The translations under genes were made by a program, and so were the position numbers. The notes under the pieces were generated by a model, which saw nothing but the letters and a program-made list of their open reading frames with translations, did not search any database and was not told the DNA's origin. Of a stretch of 64,000 nt of DNA, positions 29,791 to 37,962 are shown piece after piece. Every line of letters starts with the position of its first letter. Position 1 is the first letter of the stretch. The stretch lies in assembly GCA_963727835.1 (NCBI GenBank), contig CAVSIB010000042.1, positions 1-64,000 on the forward strand, in the 5' to 3' direction. Origin of the DNA: G026625185 sp963727835 (lineage in GTDB: Bacteria; Desulfobacterota; WTBG01; JAGOGO01).

Positions 29791-30327
29791 ATGCAATTGA
29801 GTGCCTCTGAAGATTACCGGATAAAAACACAACCAAATATTACCATTCGACCGCTCATTGCCCAAGATAAGGAAAAACTTTTTCATCTCATAAGACAACG
29901 GGGCACGTTTAATGAAAAAGAAATCGAAGTCGCCATAGAAGTCATTGAGGATACGCTTGCCTTTCCCGAAAAAAAAGAATATTACACGTTTTGCGCGCTT
30001 GAGGGCAATGGAGATATTGCTGGGTTTATCTGTTTTGGCCCCATCCCTATGACCGACAGATGTTACGACCTTTATTGGATTGCGGTAGAAGAAAAATTTT
30101 CCAGGAATGGCATTGGCAAAAAACTCCTTGAAGCTATGGAAGATTTTGTGCTTAAAGAAAAAGCACGTCGCATCTATATCGACACCTCTTCTACGGCTCC
30201 ATATATGGCGGCAAGAACCTTTTATGAAAACCATGGTTTCCGTTTGGTTACGGTGCTTCATGATTTTTATCGGCTCGATGATGACAAGATAATTTTCATG
30301 AAAGCAATATCCAGTAGTGAAATGTGA
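29791..30327 (+). CDS. GNAT-family N-acetyltransferase
   Basis: A 178-residue GNAT protein: TIRPLIAQDKEKLFHLIRQR, GFICFGPIPMTDRCYDLYWI, the acetyl-CoA pyrophosphate loop FSRNGIGKKLLEAMEDFVL (motif A R/QxxGxG/A), then AARTFYENHGFRLV (motif B). A GCAGGAG box precedes ATG 29791. It ends the kamA/ATP-grasp cluster, 55 nt after the second ligase. In methanogens and some bacteria, a KamA (AblA) plus a GNAT (AblB) makes the osmolyte N-epsilon-acetyl-beta-lysine; the same pairing here is suggestive, but the two intervening ligases do not belong to that pathway. Confidence 0.8.
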   Translation: MQLSASEDYRIKTQPNITIRPLIAQDKEKLFHLIRQRGTFNEKEIEVAIEVIEDTLAFPEKKEYYTFCALEGNGDIAGFICFGPIPMTDRCYDLYWIAVEEKFSRNGIGKKLLEAMEDFVLKEKARRIYIDTSSTAPYMAARTFYENHGFRLVTVLHDFYRLDDDKIIFMKAISSSEM

Positions 30328-30361
30328 TATAAAAAACGCACCGTTGATAAAAGAAGGCGAA

Positions 30362-31010
30362 ATGAAAATAAATATTTTTTTTATTTTTATAACCTTATTG
30401 TGCTGTTTTTTATTTTCGGGCGCTTGTTGTGCGGAAAAGCACAAAGAACGGGTGGGAAATTCTACTGATGTTATCAATGAGATAATGGGAATTCCTAAAA
30501 AAGGGAGCCCTTCGGATCTCTTAAAGTGTTGCAGGGGGGTCGCCCATCTTCCCCAATGTATTAAAGGGAGGATTTATTAAAGGTCGAAAAAGGTGTTGCC
30601 TGCGCTCATGATCCTGCAACCGGCCAATATTTTTTTAACATTGGAGATGGAAGTCGGTGTTTTCAAATTGGCGCTGAATCAATTGATTTAGTTCTGGTCA
30701 TCATATCAAAAAAGAGAGCTTGATAGGCTTTTGACCAGTAAAGTAAAGCTGGAGGGGGGGATATAATGTGTGCATGGCTGCCGGCCCGGTAGGGAGAAGG
30801 GTGGAAACAGGAATAGACATCCTTTTAAAAGCTGAAATTTTATCGTACTCCCGAAGTAAAGGCTTGTTTGCGGGGCTTTCCTTGGAGAGTGCAACAATTT
30901 TTAAAATAAAAGAACTTTCCGCCCGCGATACCCTGATCGATAAAAAGATTAAACCTACCCTTCCCGGCCAAAAATTGATAAATACTTTACAAAAATATTC
31001 TTTACAATAA
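30362..31010 (+). pseudogene. SYLF (Ysc84/DUF500)-domain exported protein, frameshifted
   Basis: ATG 30362 gives a signal peptide (MKINIFFIFITLLCCFLFSG). The remainder, pieced from three frames, matches the SYLF domain: SPSDLLKCCRGVAIFPN, KGGFI, CAHDPATGQYF, FQIGAESIDLVLVIISKK, VCMAAGPVGRRVETGIDILL, then AEILSYSRSKGLFAGLSLE. SYLF proteins bind phosphoinositide-type lipids in eukaryotes; bacterial exported versions are of unknown role. Frame changes lie near 30540, 30590, 30640 and 30720. The region overlaps the GNAT stop only upstream of the chosen start. Confidence 0.7.
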
Positions 31011-31169
31011 ATAATCTAAAAAAATTTCTCGCCTTTCGATGCAGGAGGAAAAAAAAATTTTTTTACGGGTGATTCTTTCAATCACCAAAGCACCGTACAG
31101 GATGCTGCAAAAATCCTCCGGACAAAAAAGCTTTTGCAACAAAGCAAATATTGTTATAATCCCCCTGCG

Positions 31170-31898
31170 ATGAATAACATCAAAAATAAAACCCTATCCG
31201 CATTACGCACGGTAAAAAAACAGTGCCCATCCTGTGGAACATCAGAAATTTTTGCCCGAAGACGGTATTGTTCTCAAGAATGCCGTTACAAACTCTTTCG
31301 TCGACTTCATATTTTATCTGGTCTTCTGCGAGCGTTAGGGACCCGGCATGCGACCTTTTCTTTTACTGAATCTTCTTTAGTCTTAGATATTAAACCGCAA
31401 GGTTCCAAAAAAGTTTACCGTTTTATGTATCATCGTTCCCATAAACAAAATCCATCCCAAGCACTCTACCATCTGACTGATGAATTAGGCAGTGTTTGGT
31501 GGGATAAAAAGAATCGAACCGGCAAAAGGTATCAAGCGTCCCAAGAAGTGTTGAATATGGCCATAAAAAATACCATCTGTCCTGACGCGGTCATTCCTCT
31601 TGAAGTTAAAAGCCCAACGGGAGTAAAGAAGTTTTTAACTTCTCTGAAATTAACTCATAAAGACTTACGATCAAGCCACGCCCATCAAATTGTAAAATCT
31701 GCCTATCGGAAACAGGCCCTTAATCATCACCCTGACCGCGGAGGAAATTCCGCGGCCTTCAGGAAAATCAATTCTGATTATCAAGAACTTATACAGTGGC
31801 TAAAATCACCGGTTTTACAAATTCAGAAGGGTATTCCAGGCAAATGGTATTTTGACGGGGAAAAATGGAAAAGTCCCCTTCCTTTTTTTGTTCAATGA
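31170..31898 (+). CDS. Zinc-finger protein with C-terminal J-domain
   Basis: A short treble-clef/zinc-ribbon at the N-terminus (CPSCGTSEIFARRRYCSQEC) is followed by a middle region of about 110 residues without recognised motif and then a J-domain-like segment with the diagnostic HPD in YRKQALNHHPDRGGNSAAF, plus FRKINSDYQELIQWL. J-domains stimulate DnaK ATPase, so this may be a client-specific co-chaperone whose zinc finger binds protein or nucleic acid. ATG 31170 is preferred; an upstream in-frame ATG at 31134 is possible, and neither has a good ribosome-binding site. The sequence 31011-31133 holds nothing recognisable. Confidence 0.7.
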   Translation: MNNIKNKTLSALRTVKKQCPSCGTSEIFARRRYCSQECRYKLFRRLHILSGLLRALGTRHATFSFTESSLVLDIKPQGSKKVYRFMYHRSHKQNPSQALYHLTDELGSVWWDKKNRTGKRYQASQEVLNMAIKNTICPDAVIPLEVKSPTGVKKFLTSLKLTHKDLRSSHAHQIVKSAYRKQALNHHPDRGGNSAAFRKINSDYQELIQWLKSPVLQIQKGIPGKWYFDGEKWKSPLPFFVQ

Positions 31899-31952
31899 AG
31901 ATATAAGCCAAAAAAAACAACATATATTTCCCCTACCATGCAGGAGGTATAA

Positions 31953-33347
31953 ATGGCACAATTGACGTTCTTGGGCGCAAATGGAACAGTAACGGGATCA
32001 CGTTTTCTTTTGGATTCTGAAAAAACAAAATTACTCATTGACTGTGGTTTATTCCAGGGTTTGAAACAAGATCGCCTAAAAAATTGGGAGCCCTTTCCAA
32101 TCCCCCCTACGGAAATTGACCACGTCCTCTTGACGCATGCCCATTTAGACCACAGTGGTTATTTACCTCGTTTTATCAAACAAGGATTTACGGGAAAAGT
32201 TCACTGTACCTGGTCTACCTTTGATCTCTGCACGATTATGCTCCGTGACAGTGGCCACCTACAAGAGGAAGATGCGTACTGGGCCAATAAAAAAAAGTTT
32301 TCAAAACACGAGCCCGCACTTCCTTTGTATACCGTGAAGGATGCTGAAAATTCCCTAAAATATTTTGACCCGGTTTTTTATGGACAAGACCTTTTTGTTA
32401 CCGACTCTCTTCGTGTAGAGTTTAGGGATGCCGGACATATCTTAGGTTCCTCTTTTGTTGATATTAAAAACACCTTCAACAATAGAATCCGAAAAATTTT
32501 ATTTAGTGGCGACCTTGGTCGTCCTTGTCGGCCAATTCTGAGAGATCCGATCCAGGTATTTGAGGTGGACTACCTTGTTCTTGAATCTACTTATGGCGAC
32601 CGGCTCCATGATCCCAAACCACCAGAGGAAGAATTAGCCCGGGTAATCAATGAAAGTGTGAAACGGGGAGGATCGTTGATTATCCCCGCCTTTGCCGTGG
32701 GCCGCACCCAAGAGTTACTATTTTGCATTCGAGAATTAGAAGAGCAAGGGAAAATCCCCTCCCTCCCGGTTTTTGTGGACTCACCCATGGCGATAGATGC
32801 CACTATGGTATTTGAAAAACGAAAAGGAGATTATAATTTGGAGGCCAAGTTATTAGAACTGGAAGGGAAAAATATCTTGAAGCCGCGACAAATTAAATTT
32901 TGCCGCTCCACCGAAGAATCCAAACACCTTGATGAACAAAAAAATCCCGGTATTATTATCTCGGCAAGTGGTATGGTAGAAGGAGGCCGCATTCTTCATC
33001 ATCTTGCCCACCGGCTTCCACATCCCCAGGATACGGTATTGTTTATCGGATTCCAGGCAGCAGGAACTCGCGGCCGAACTATATTGGAAGGAAAACCCAC
33101 GGTTAAAATTCATGGCCAACAAATCCCGATCCGTGCCAAAATTGAAAATATCTCTGGTTTTTCTGCTCACGCTGATTATAACGAAACCCTTGCCTGGCTT
33201 ATGGGATTTAACCGACCACCGTTAAAAACCTTTATCGTGCATGGAGAGCCAGAGGCCGCACAATCGCTTGCAGAAAAAATCACCACCATACTTTCCTGGG
33301 AAGTGATTATCCCAAAATTTAAGGAAAGTTTTGAAATTGATTTTTAA
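31953..33347 (+). CDS. Metallo-beta-lactamase/beta-CASP ribonuclease-like protein
   Basis: The 464-residue product has the two-zinc motif THAHLDHSG (HxHxDH), the downstream GDLGRPCRPIL and Asp/His ligands, the beta-CASP region PAFAVGRTQELLF with SPMAIDAT, and the RMMBL end GFQAAGTRGRTILEG, ISGFSAHADYNETLAWL. This is the YsmB/CPSF-73-like group of RNA-processing nucleases (COG1236). A strong GCAGGAGGTATAA box precedes ATG 31953. It acts in the cytoplasm, probably on RNA. Next gene 23 nt downstream. Confidence 0.88.
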   Translation: MAQLTFLGANGTVTGSRFLLDSEKTKLLIDCGLFQGLKQDRLKNWEPFPIPPTEIDHVLLTHAHLDHSGYLPRFIKQGFTGKVHCTWSTFDLCTIMLRDSGHLQEEDAYWANKKKFSKHEPALPLYTVKDAENSLKYFDPVFYGQDLFVTDSLRVEFRDAGHILGSSFVDIKNTFNNRIRKILFSGDLGRPCRPILRDPIQVFEVDYLVLESTYGDRLHDPKPPEEELARVINESVKRGGSLIIPAFAVGRTQELLFCIRELEEQGKIPSLPVFVDSPMAIDATMVFEKRKGDYNLEAKLLELEGKNILKPRQIKFCRSTEESKHLDEQKNPGIIISASGMVEGGRILHHLAHRLPHPQDTVLFIGFQAAGTRGRTILEGKPTVKIHGQQIPIRAKIENISGFSAHADYNETLAWLMGFNRPPLKTFIVHGEPEAAQSLAEKITTILSWEVIIPKFKESFEIDF

Positions 33348-33370
33348 TTTTTTTTAAGAAAGGTGCCGTC

Positions 33371-34030
33371 ATGACTCCCGAAAAGCAATACCTCATTGAT
33401 GTAATGACCGTCAAAGATACCTGGCGGCTATTTAAAGTCTTGGCTGAATTAGTTGATGGATTTGAAACCTTATCCGAATTTTATCCCTGCATTTCCATCT
33501 TTGGCTCTGCCCGCGTCCGCCCGGGAGATGAGACCTACGAAAAGACCGTCGCCCTTGCCCGAGAGTTAGCAAAGAATGGTTATCATATTATTACTGGTGG
33601 CGGCCCCGGGATCATGGAAGCCGGCAACAAAGGAGCGCGGGAAGGAGGTGCGAAGTCGATCGGGTTGAATATCCACCTTCCCCTGGAACAAAAACCAAAC
33701 ACCTATGCTGATGTTAAACTGGAATTTAGGTATTTCTTTGTCCGCAAGCTTATGTTTGTCAAGTATGCTCAAGCCTATATTGGCATGCCAGGAGGTTTTG
33801 GCACGCTGGATGAAATCTTTGAAGCATTAACCCTCATACAAACCAAAAGGATAAAACCATTTCCGGTCATTTTGGTAGGGTCTGATTATTGGAACGGCCT
33901 TTTAGACTGGATCAAATCGACACTTTTGACAAGGAATTTGATTTCCCCTGAGGACTTAGAATTAATCACAATACTTGACAGGCCAGAGGATGTCGTAAAA
34001 ACCATTAAGGAAAGAATCGGCGTCTTATAA
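33371..34030 (+). CDS. LOG-family protein (TIGR00730, nucleotide phosphoribohydrolase-like)
   Basis: 219 residues with the Rossmann-like lysine-decarboxylase-like fold of LOG proteins: ISIFGSARVRPGDETYEKT, ITGGGPGIMEAGNKGAREGG and the family motif MPGGFGTLDEIFE (PGGxGTxxE). LOG enzymes hydrolyse nucleoside 5'-monophosphates to base plus ribose-5-phosphate. The start has AAGAAAGGTG upstream. It follows the beta-CASP nuclease closely and is probably co-transcribed; both suit nucleotide or RNA turnover. Confidence 0.88.
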   Translation: MTPEKQYLIDVMTVKDTWRLFKVLAELVDGFETLSEFYPCISIFGSARVRPGDETYEKTVALARELAKNGYHIITGGGPGIMEAGNKGAREGGAKSIGLNIHLPLEQKPNTYADVKLEFRYFFVRKLMFVKYAQAYIGMPGGFGTLDEIFEALTLIQTKRIKPFPVILVGSDYWNGLLDWIKSTLLTRNLISPEDLELITILDRPEDVVKTIKERIGVL

Positions 34031-34100
34031 CATTATCTCTGAAATAGAGACAAAACTAAGGGAAGATAAAAGGGGTGTCATTGTACTCTTCTAACAGCAC

Positions 34101-34358
34101 TCATAGCACTTTTATATTTTTTGCCCCTGTGCTTATGACAAAAATTTGTCCGTTATTGCATTGCAGATCTACTGGTGTCACAAAGAATCCCTGGCGATCG
34201 AGAGAGTAAGTCAAGGTCTGACCGATTATTACCTCATTATCAAAAAACTCAACGCGTATCTTTCGGCCCGCTCGTGCCGTGGTAATTTCATACTGATCAG
34301 GAAGCGATTTGTCTCCCATTAAATCCTTAACAAAAAATTTCGCCTTTAACTGGTTCAT
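34101..34358 (-). CDS. Small DUF6982/PilZ-like-domain protein
   Basis: 85 residues: VEFFDNEVIIGQTLTYSLDR, then QGFFVTPVDLQCNNGQIFVI. The pattern (FFD-x-E, G-x-T-x-x-Y, GFF-x-x-P-x-D, N-x-x-I/V-F-V) is that of short modules frequently found at the end of PilZ or chemotaxis-type proteins. I recall this as DUF6982; function unknown. It is convergent with the LOG gene and lies beside an IS200-type relic. Confidence 0.5.
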   Translation of the reverse strand: MNQLKAKFFVKDLMGDKSLPDQYEITTARAGRKIRVEFFDNEVIIGQTLTYSLDRQGFFVTPVDLQCNNGQIFVISTGAKNIKVL

Positions 34359-34395
34359 GGCAATTCTTTCAGCCTTCCATTAACATCAATAAACT

Positions 34396-34417
34396 ACCCC
34401 GCCGCAAGCAGCGGGGT
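34396..34417. repeat. IS200-type end hairpin
   Basis: CCCCGCCGCAAGCAGCGGGG forms a strong stem just after the tnpA relic stop. The same hairpin, in reverse orientation, recurs alone at 44071-44092, marking both as ends of one IS200-type family. Confidence 0.65.
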
Positions 34418-34418
34418 A

Positions 34419-34745
34419 TTAAAAGAGCATTAACTGCCGGTCTTCATGGAGCTTATGATAATCGTATCCTTGCTGTTTGACGTAATTCGTGATCGTATGT
34501 TCATTTCCATGCTTCCCTACAGTACTTGCAATATATCCATCCGTCCAGAATTCTCCTCCCCAAAGCTGTTTTTTTACCTGGGGGCATCGTCTGAACACTT
34601 CCCGTGCCGTAATGCTTTTGATCATCGATACAATTCGCGTTACGCTGTACGCTGGCACTGTCTGCACGAGGAAATGCACGTGATCCTTATCGATACCTAT
34701 CTCCAGAAACTTCACTTGATAACGTTTCTCAATTTCCATGCACAC
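34419..34745 (-). pseudogene. tnpA: IS200/IS605 TnpA relic lacking its N-terminus
   Basis: It retains the HUH motif (GIDKDHVHFLVQTVP), SMIKSITAREVFRRCPQVKK, LWGGEFWTDGYIASTVGKHG and the catalytic-Tyr helix NYVKQQGYDYHKLH, but the first about 40 residues found in Y1 transposases are absent; the frame starts near a palindrome (34751-34776). It probably arose by internal deletion and is inactive by itself. Sequence differs strongly from the element at 22085. Confidence 0.75.
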
Positions 34746-34750
34746 GTCTC

Positions 34751-34776
34751 ATAGGTGCTTTATATAAAGCACCTAT
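34751..34776 (-). terminator. Perfect 26-bp palindrome over the thiF stop codon
   Basis: ATAGGTGCTT followed by its mirror forms a perfect palindrome. It contains the TAG stop of the ThiF-like gene (34773-34775). It may be the left end of the IS relic or serve as a transcription stop; no long T-run follows. Confidence 0.4.
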
Positions 34777-35573
34777 TTAATACCCTCACCACTAACGGCA
34801 TTTGTCCTTTGCCCGCAAACCGGGCAATTGGGATCCTTAGCAACTTCGATACGATAAAATTCGGTATCGCTTCCATTCCAAATTAAAAGGAGCCCCTTCA
34901 GGTCTGATCCGATTCCGGTTAAATATTTTAAAACTTCATCTACCTCTAAACAACCAATAATACCGGCCGTTACTCCAATGACCGGAAAAACCTTTGGGGG
35001 AGGAGCCTCAGGTATGATGCACCGGAGGCACGGGGTATCAGGGGGGTGAATAAAAGTAAGTTGACCAGCGATTCCTTCGATCCCGGCATGGACAAAGGGC
35101 AATTTTTTTCTTACCGCATATTCATTGAGAACATAACGAGTTTCAAAGTTATCCAAACAATCAACGATAATATCGGCGTCTCCTGCCAGCCCCTCAATAG
35201 TGTCCCGAGAGATCGTTTCGAAAAAACACTCAATGTCAAGGTGAGGATTAAGTTTCGTAAGATTTTTTTTGGCAGAAAAAACTTTTAGCTGGTGAAGGTC
35301 TTCGTCGTTATAAAGAATCTGGCGGTTGAGATTGGAAAGCTCAACCGTGCCATAATCACAAATCCTAAGCTTCCCCACCCCCGCAACGGCCAAGTAGATC
35401 GAAACCGTACCACCCAATCCTCCTGCCCCAGCAATAAACACGGTTGCCTGTTTAACCTTCTCTTGTCCTTCAATTCCCCAGTCTGGATAAATGATTTGCC
35501 GGTTATAGCGATTTAATTCTTCAGGAGAAAATTTTATTTCCGAATAACCCACTTTTCGATCCTTATTGCTCAA
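34773..35573 (-). CDS. ThiF/MoeB/HesA-family adenylyltransferase
   Basis: 266 residues: N-terminal LNRYNRQIIYPDWGIEGQ, nucleotide-binding loop FIAGAGGLGGTVSIYLA, DYGTVELSNLNRQILY, DCLDNFETRYVLNEYA, and zinc ligands in PCLRC and PNCPVCG. These enzymes adenylate the C-terminal glycine of a ThiS/MoaD-type carrier for sulfur transfer in thiamin or molybdopterin synthesis. No carrier gene is adjacent. The start is TTG, overlapping the prfB stop in TTGA, so translation is coupled to release factor 2. The C-terminus ends within a palindrome. Confidence 0.85.
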   Translation of the reverse strand: MSNKDRKVGYSEIKFSPEELNRYNRQIIYPDWGIEGQEKVKQATVFIAGAGGLGGTVSIYLAVAGVGKLRICDYGTVELSNLNRQILYNDEDLHQLKVFSAKKNLTKLNPHLDIECFFETISRDTIEGLAGDADIIVDCLDNFETRYVLNEYAVRKKLPFVHAGIEGIAGQLTFIHPPDTPCLRCIIPEAPPPKVFPVIGVTAGIIGCLEVDEVLKYLTGIGSDLKGLLLIWNGSDTEFYRIEVAKDPNCPVCGQRTNAVSGEGIK

Positions 35574-36685
35574 TTTTTCTTTTTACTCTTGGCCCCCTTC
35601 GACAATAAGTACGCCTGAATAAATTGATTGAGATCACCGTCCATCACCGAATCTACATCTCCCACGTCAATATCGGTCCGATGGTCTTTTACCATCCTGT
35701 ATGGCTGCATGATATAAGAGCGGATTTGGCTCCCCCAGGCGATTTCTTTTTTATTGGCATTCATTTCTTCCAACTTCTGATTTTTTTCTTTTTGCTGAAG
35801 TTCATAAAGGCGAGCTTTAAGAATCTTCAGTGCCATCGCTTTGTTCTTATGTTGGGAGCGTTCGTTTTGACATTGCACGACAAGCCCGGTAGGAATATGA
35901 GTTATCCGAACAGCTGAGTCAGTTTTGTTAACGTGTTGCCCGCCCGCCCCGCTGGCCCGATAGGTATCAATCCTCAGTTCATCTTCATTAATTTTAATAA
36001 AAATATCATCCTCCACATCCGGATAAACAAATACTGAGGCAAAAGAAGTATGACGGCGTCGGTTAAAGTCAAAGGGTGAAATCCGAACCAACCGATGAAC
36101 CCCCACCTCGGCTTTTAAAAAGCCATAAGCATATTTACCATTAACCGTAAACGTGGCGCTTTTTATCCCGGCCTCCTCTCCCGGAAGGGTATCTGCTATT
36201 TCGGTAGAATAATTGTTTTTTTCAGCCCAACGAAGATACATGCGTAGCAGCATGGAGGCCCAGTCCTGCGACTCGGTCCCTCCAGCTCCGGAGTGGATGA
36301 CCACAATCGCGCCATTTTCATCTTCCTCCTCCTTGAGCATCTGCTGTAATTCAAGGCTGGAGATGCTTTGCTCGATTTGAAAAGTCTTTGTTCAACTTCT
36401 AATGCGGTCTTCTCGTCGTTCTCTTCCTGGGCTAATTGAAAAAGTATTTTAGTCTCTTCCAAAGCATAGCGCTGACTTTCCCAGGAATCAATGCCGTTTT
36501 GGAGCAATTTTCTTTGCTTAAGAACTTTTTCGGCCTTTTCATTATCAGACCAAAAATCAGGCTCGTTGATTATTTTTTCAAGGGCAGCAAGAAGAGCGAT
36601 TTTTCCATCAAGATCAAAGATACCCCCTGAGATCTTTAAGTCGATCTTCCAAGGTAGTTATTTTCTCTAATAAACCAGGTACCAT
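35570..36685 (-). CDS. prfB: Peptide chain release factor 2 with programmed +1 frameshift and a second frame break
   Basis: ATG 36685 has a GGAGGT box. After 23 codons an in-frame UGA (36616-36614) follows AGGGGG-TAT-CTT, the classical autoregulatory frameshift site; a +1 shift on CTT gives DLDGKIALLAALEKIINEPD. Further on are the RF2 recognition tripeptide in ISPFDF and the peptidyl-hydrolysis motif GAGGQHVNKTDS. It releases peptides at UGA and UAA. A second, non-classical break near 36379-36384 (a T4 run where T5 would restore frame) separates VEQRLF from QIEQSISSLELQQ and is probably a consensus error. Joined length (about 366) fits RF2. Upstream is an FtsB-like gene, downstream a coupled ThiF gene. 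Confidence 0.93.
36613..36628 (-). promoter_or_regulatory. Programmed +1 ribosomal frameshift site of prfB
   Basis: AGGGGGTATCTTTGAT: an internal Shine-Dalgarno-like AGGGGG, three bases, the slippery CTT codon, then UGA. It is identical to the E. coli site except for the base after UGA. Low RF2 activity lets the ribosome shift and make more RF2. Confidence 0.95.
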
Positions 36686-36699
36686 CTTAACCTCCAACG

Positions 36700-37005
36700 T
36701 TATTTTTTTTCTTTTCCATCGTCTTGCTTTTTCTTAAAAATAATTTCATCCTTGCTGGTCATCCCCAGCTCTTCGCGAGCCACTTTTTCCACATACTTTC
36801 TGTCTTCCTGAAGAAGTTTAATCTCTTTTTTCAACCTTTCGTTCTCTGATTTGATCTTTTCGCTTGCCGCCTTAACTTTTTCGCTCTCCTGCTCTATTTT
36901 CTTGAGTTTCAAGATCCCATTATCTCCAAAAATAGTCCAATAGGCGATCAAAAATATTGAAAAAATAAGCAACAAAAATTGGATTTTTTCTTTCAATTTT
37001 TTCAT
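36700..37005 (-). CDS. FtsB/DivIC-family septum protein
   Basis: 101 residues with one N-terminal transmembrane helix (IQFLLLIFSIFLIAYWTIFG), a long charged coiled coil (KKIEQESEKVKAASEKIKSE) and the typical VEKVAREELGM segment. FtsB/DivIC bridges FtsL and FtsQ in the divisome, with the coiled coil outside the membrane. It is 14 nt upstream of prfB, so likely one operon. Confidence 0.8.
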   Translation of the reverse strand: MKKLKEKIQFLLLIFSIFLIAYWTIFGDNGILKLKKIEQESEKVKAASEKIKSENERLKKEIKLLQEDRKYVEKVAREELGMTSKDEIIFKKKQDDGKEKK

Positions 37006-37058
37006 GCTCGCTATTGTAATGCAACGGGAAAAAAATGTAAATGCAAAGTTTAAAAAGC

Positions 37059-37090
37059 AAAAAGCCGGGAAGTTAATTCCCGGCTTTTTA
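37059..37090. terminator. Strong bidirectional intrinsic terminator
   Basis: AAAAAGCCGGGAA and TTCCCGGCTTTTT pair around a short TTAA-type loop, with A/T runs on both flanks. It ends the crotonase gene cluster and separates it from the ftsB-like operon. Confidence 0.9.
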
Positions 37091-37093
37091 AGG

Positions 37094-37873
37094 TCACTTG
37101 CTGGTAAAGGCAGGTTTCCGTTTTTCGAGGAAGGCGGTCATCCCCTCTTTCTGGTCAGGGTGCGAAAAACAAAGGCCAAAAGAATCACCTTCAATCTGAC
37201 AACCACTCTTAATATCAAGATCATATCCCGCTTCAATCGCTGATTTAGCCAGACGCAAAGTCCAGGCACCTTTTGAAGCGATCGTAGAAGCCGCTTTTTT
37301 TGCCACGGCAAGAAGATCTCCGGCGGGAAAAACCTTATTAACAATTCCAAGTTCTTTCGCTTCTTGTGCGCCGATCATTTGTCCGGTATAAATAAGTTCT
37401 TTGGCCTGGGCTTTCCCAATCAAACGGGCAAGTCTTTGGGTGCCCCCAAATCCGGGGATTATTCCCAGGTTGATCTCCGGCTGGCCAAACTTGGCATCGT
37501 CGGAAGCGTAAATAAAGTCGCACGCCAAAGCCAGTTCCATCCCTCCGCCCAAAGCAAAACCATTTACCGCCGCGATAATTGGTTTGCCGATGCTTCCCAT
37601 GGTCTCCATCACACTGTGCCCGATCTTCGAAAATCGTCTTGCTTCATGAGCGGTCAAACTCACCATTTCTTTAATGTCAGCGCCAGCCACAAATGCTTTT
37701 CCTTCTCCGGTAAGGATAATGACTCGAACATTCTCATCCTTTTCTAATGATTGAAAGGCGGCCAGAAGCTCCAATAGCACCTCCTGGTTGAGCGCATTCA
37801 TCGCCTGCGGCCGGTTGACCTTTAGCAAAGCGATGCCATCAGCAATTTCTAACAAAAGTGTATTATAGGCCAT
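37094..37873 (-). CDS. Enoyl-CoA hydratase/crotonase
   Basis: 259 residues with the crotonase fold: VNRPQAMNALNQEVLLELL, the oxyanion/CoA loop GKAFVAGADIKEM, NGFALGGGMELALACDF and PEINLGIIPGFGGTQRLAR; both catalytic glutamates (in GGGME and PEINLG) are present, so it should hydrate crotonyl-CoA-type enoyl-CoA. AAGGAGGCTTAAACGA precedes the ATG. It is transcribed with 3-hydroxyacyl-CoA dehydrogenase and thiolase, together a short-chain acyl-CoA route between acetyl-CoA and crotonyl-CoA. Reductase or acyl-CoA dehydrogenase genes are not in view. Confidence 0.92.
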   Translation of the reverse strand: MAYNTLLLEIADGIALLKVNRPQAMNALNQEVLLELLAAFQSLEKDENVRVIILTGEGKAFVAGADIKEMVSLTAHEARRFSKIGHSVMETMGSIGKPIIAAVNGFALGGGMELALACDFIYASDDAKFGQPEINLGIIPGFGGTQRLARLIGKAQAKELIYTGQMIGAQEAKELGIVNKVFPAGDLLAVAKKAASTIASKGAWTLRLAKSAIEAGYDLDIKSGCQIEGDSFGLCFSHPDQKEGMTAFLEKRKPAFTSK

Positions 37874-37962
37874 TCGTTTAAGCCTCCTTATAAGTTATTT
37901 TTTTTAATTATTATAATATATTGTAAAAATAACTTAAACTATCAATTTAATTTTTTCTTTTT

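Noticed and set aside
29719..30477. Open frame of about 250 codons on the minus strand
   Set aside because: It lies antisense to a clear GNAT gene with conserved acetyl-CoA motifs and shows no protein character of its own.
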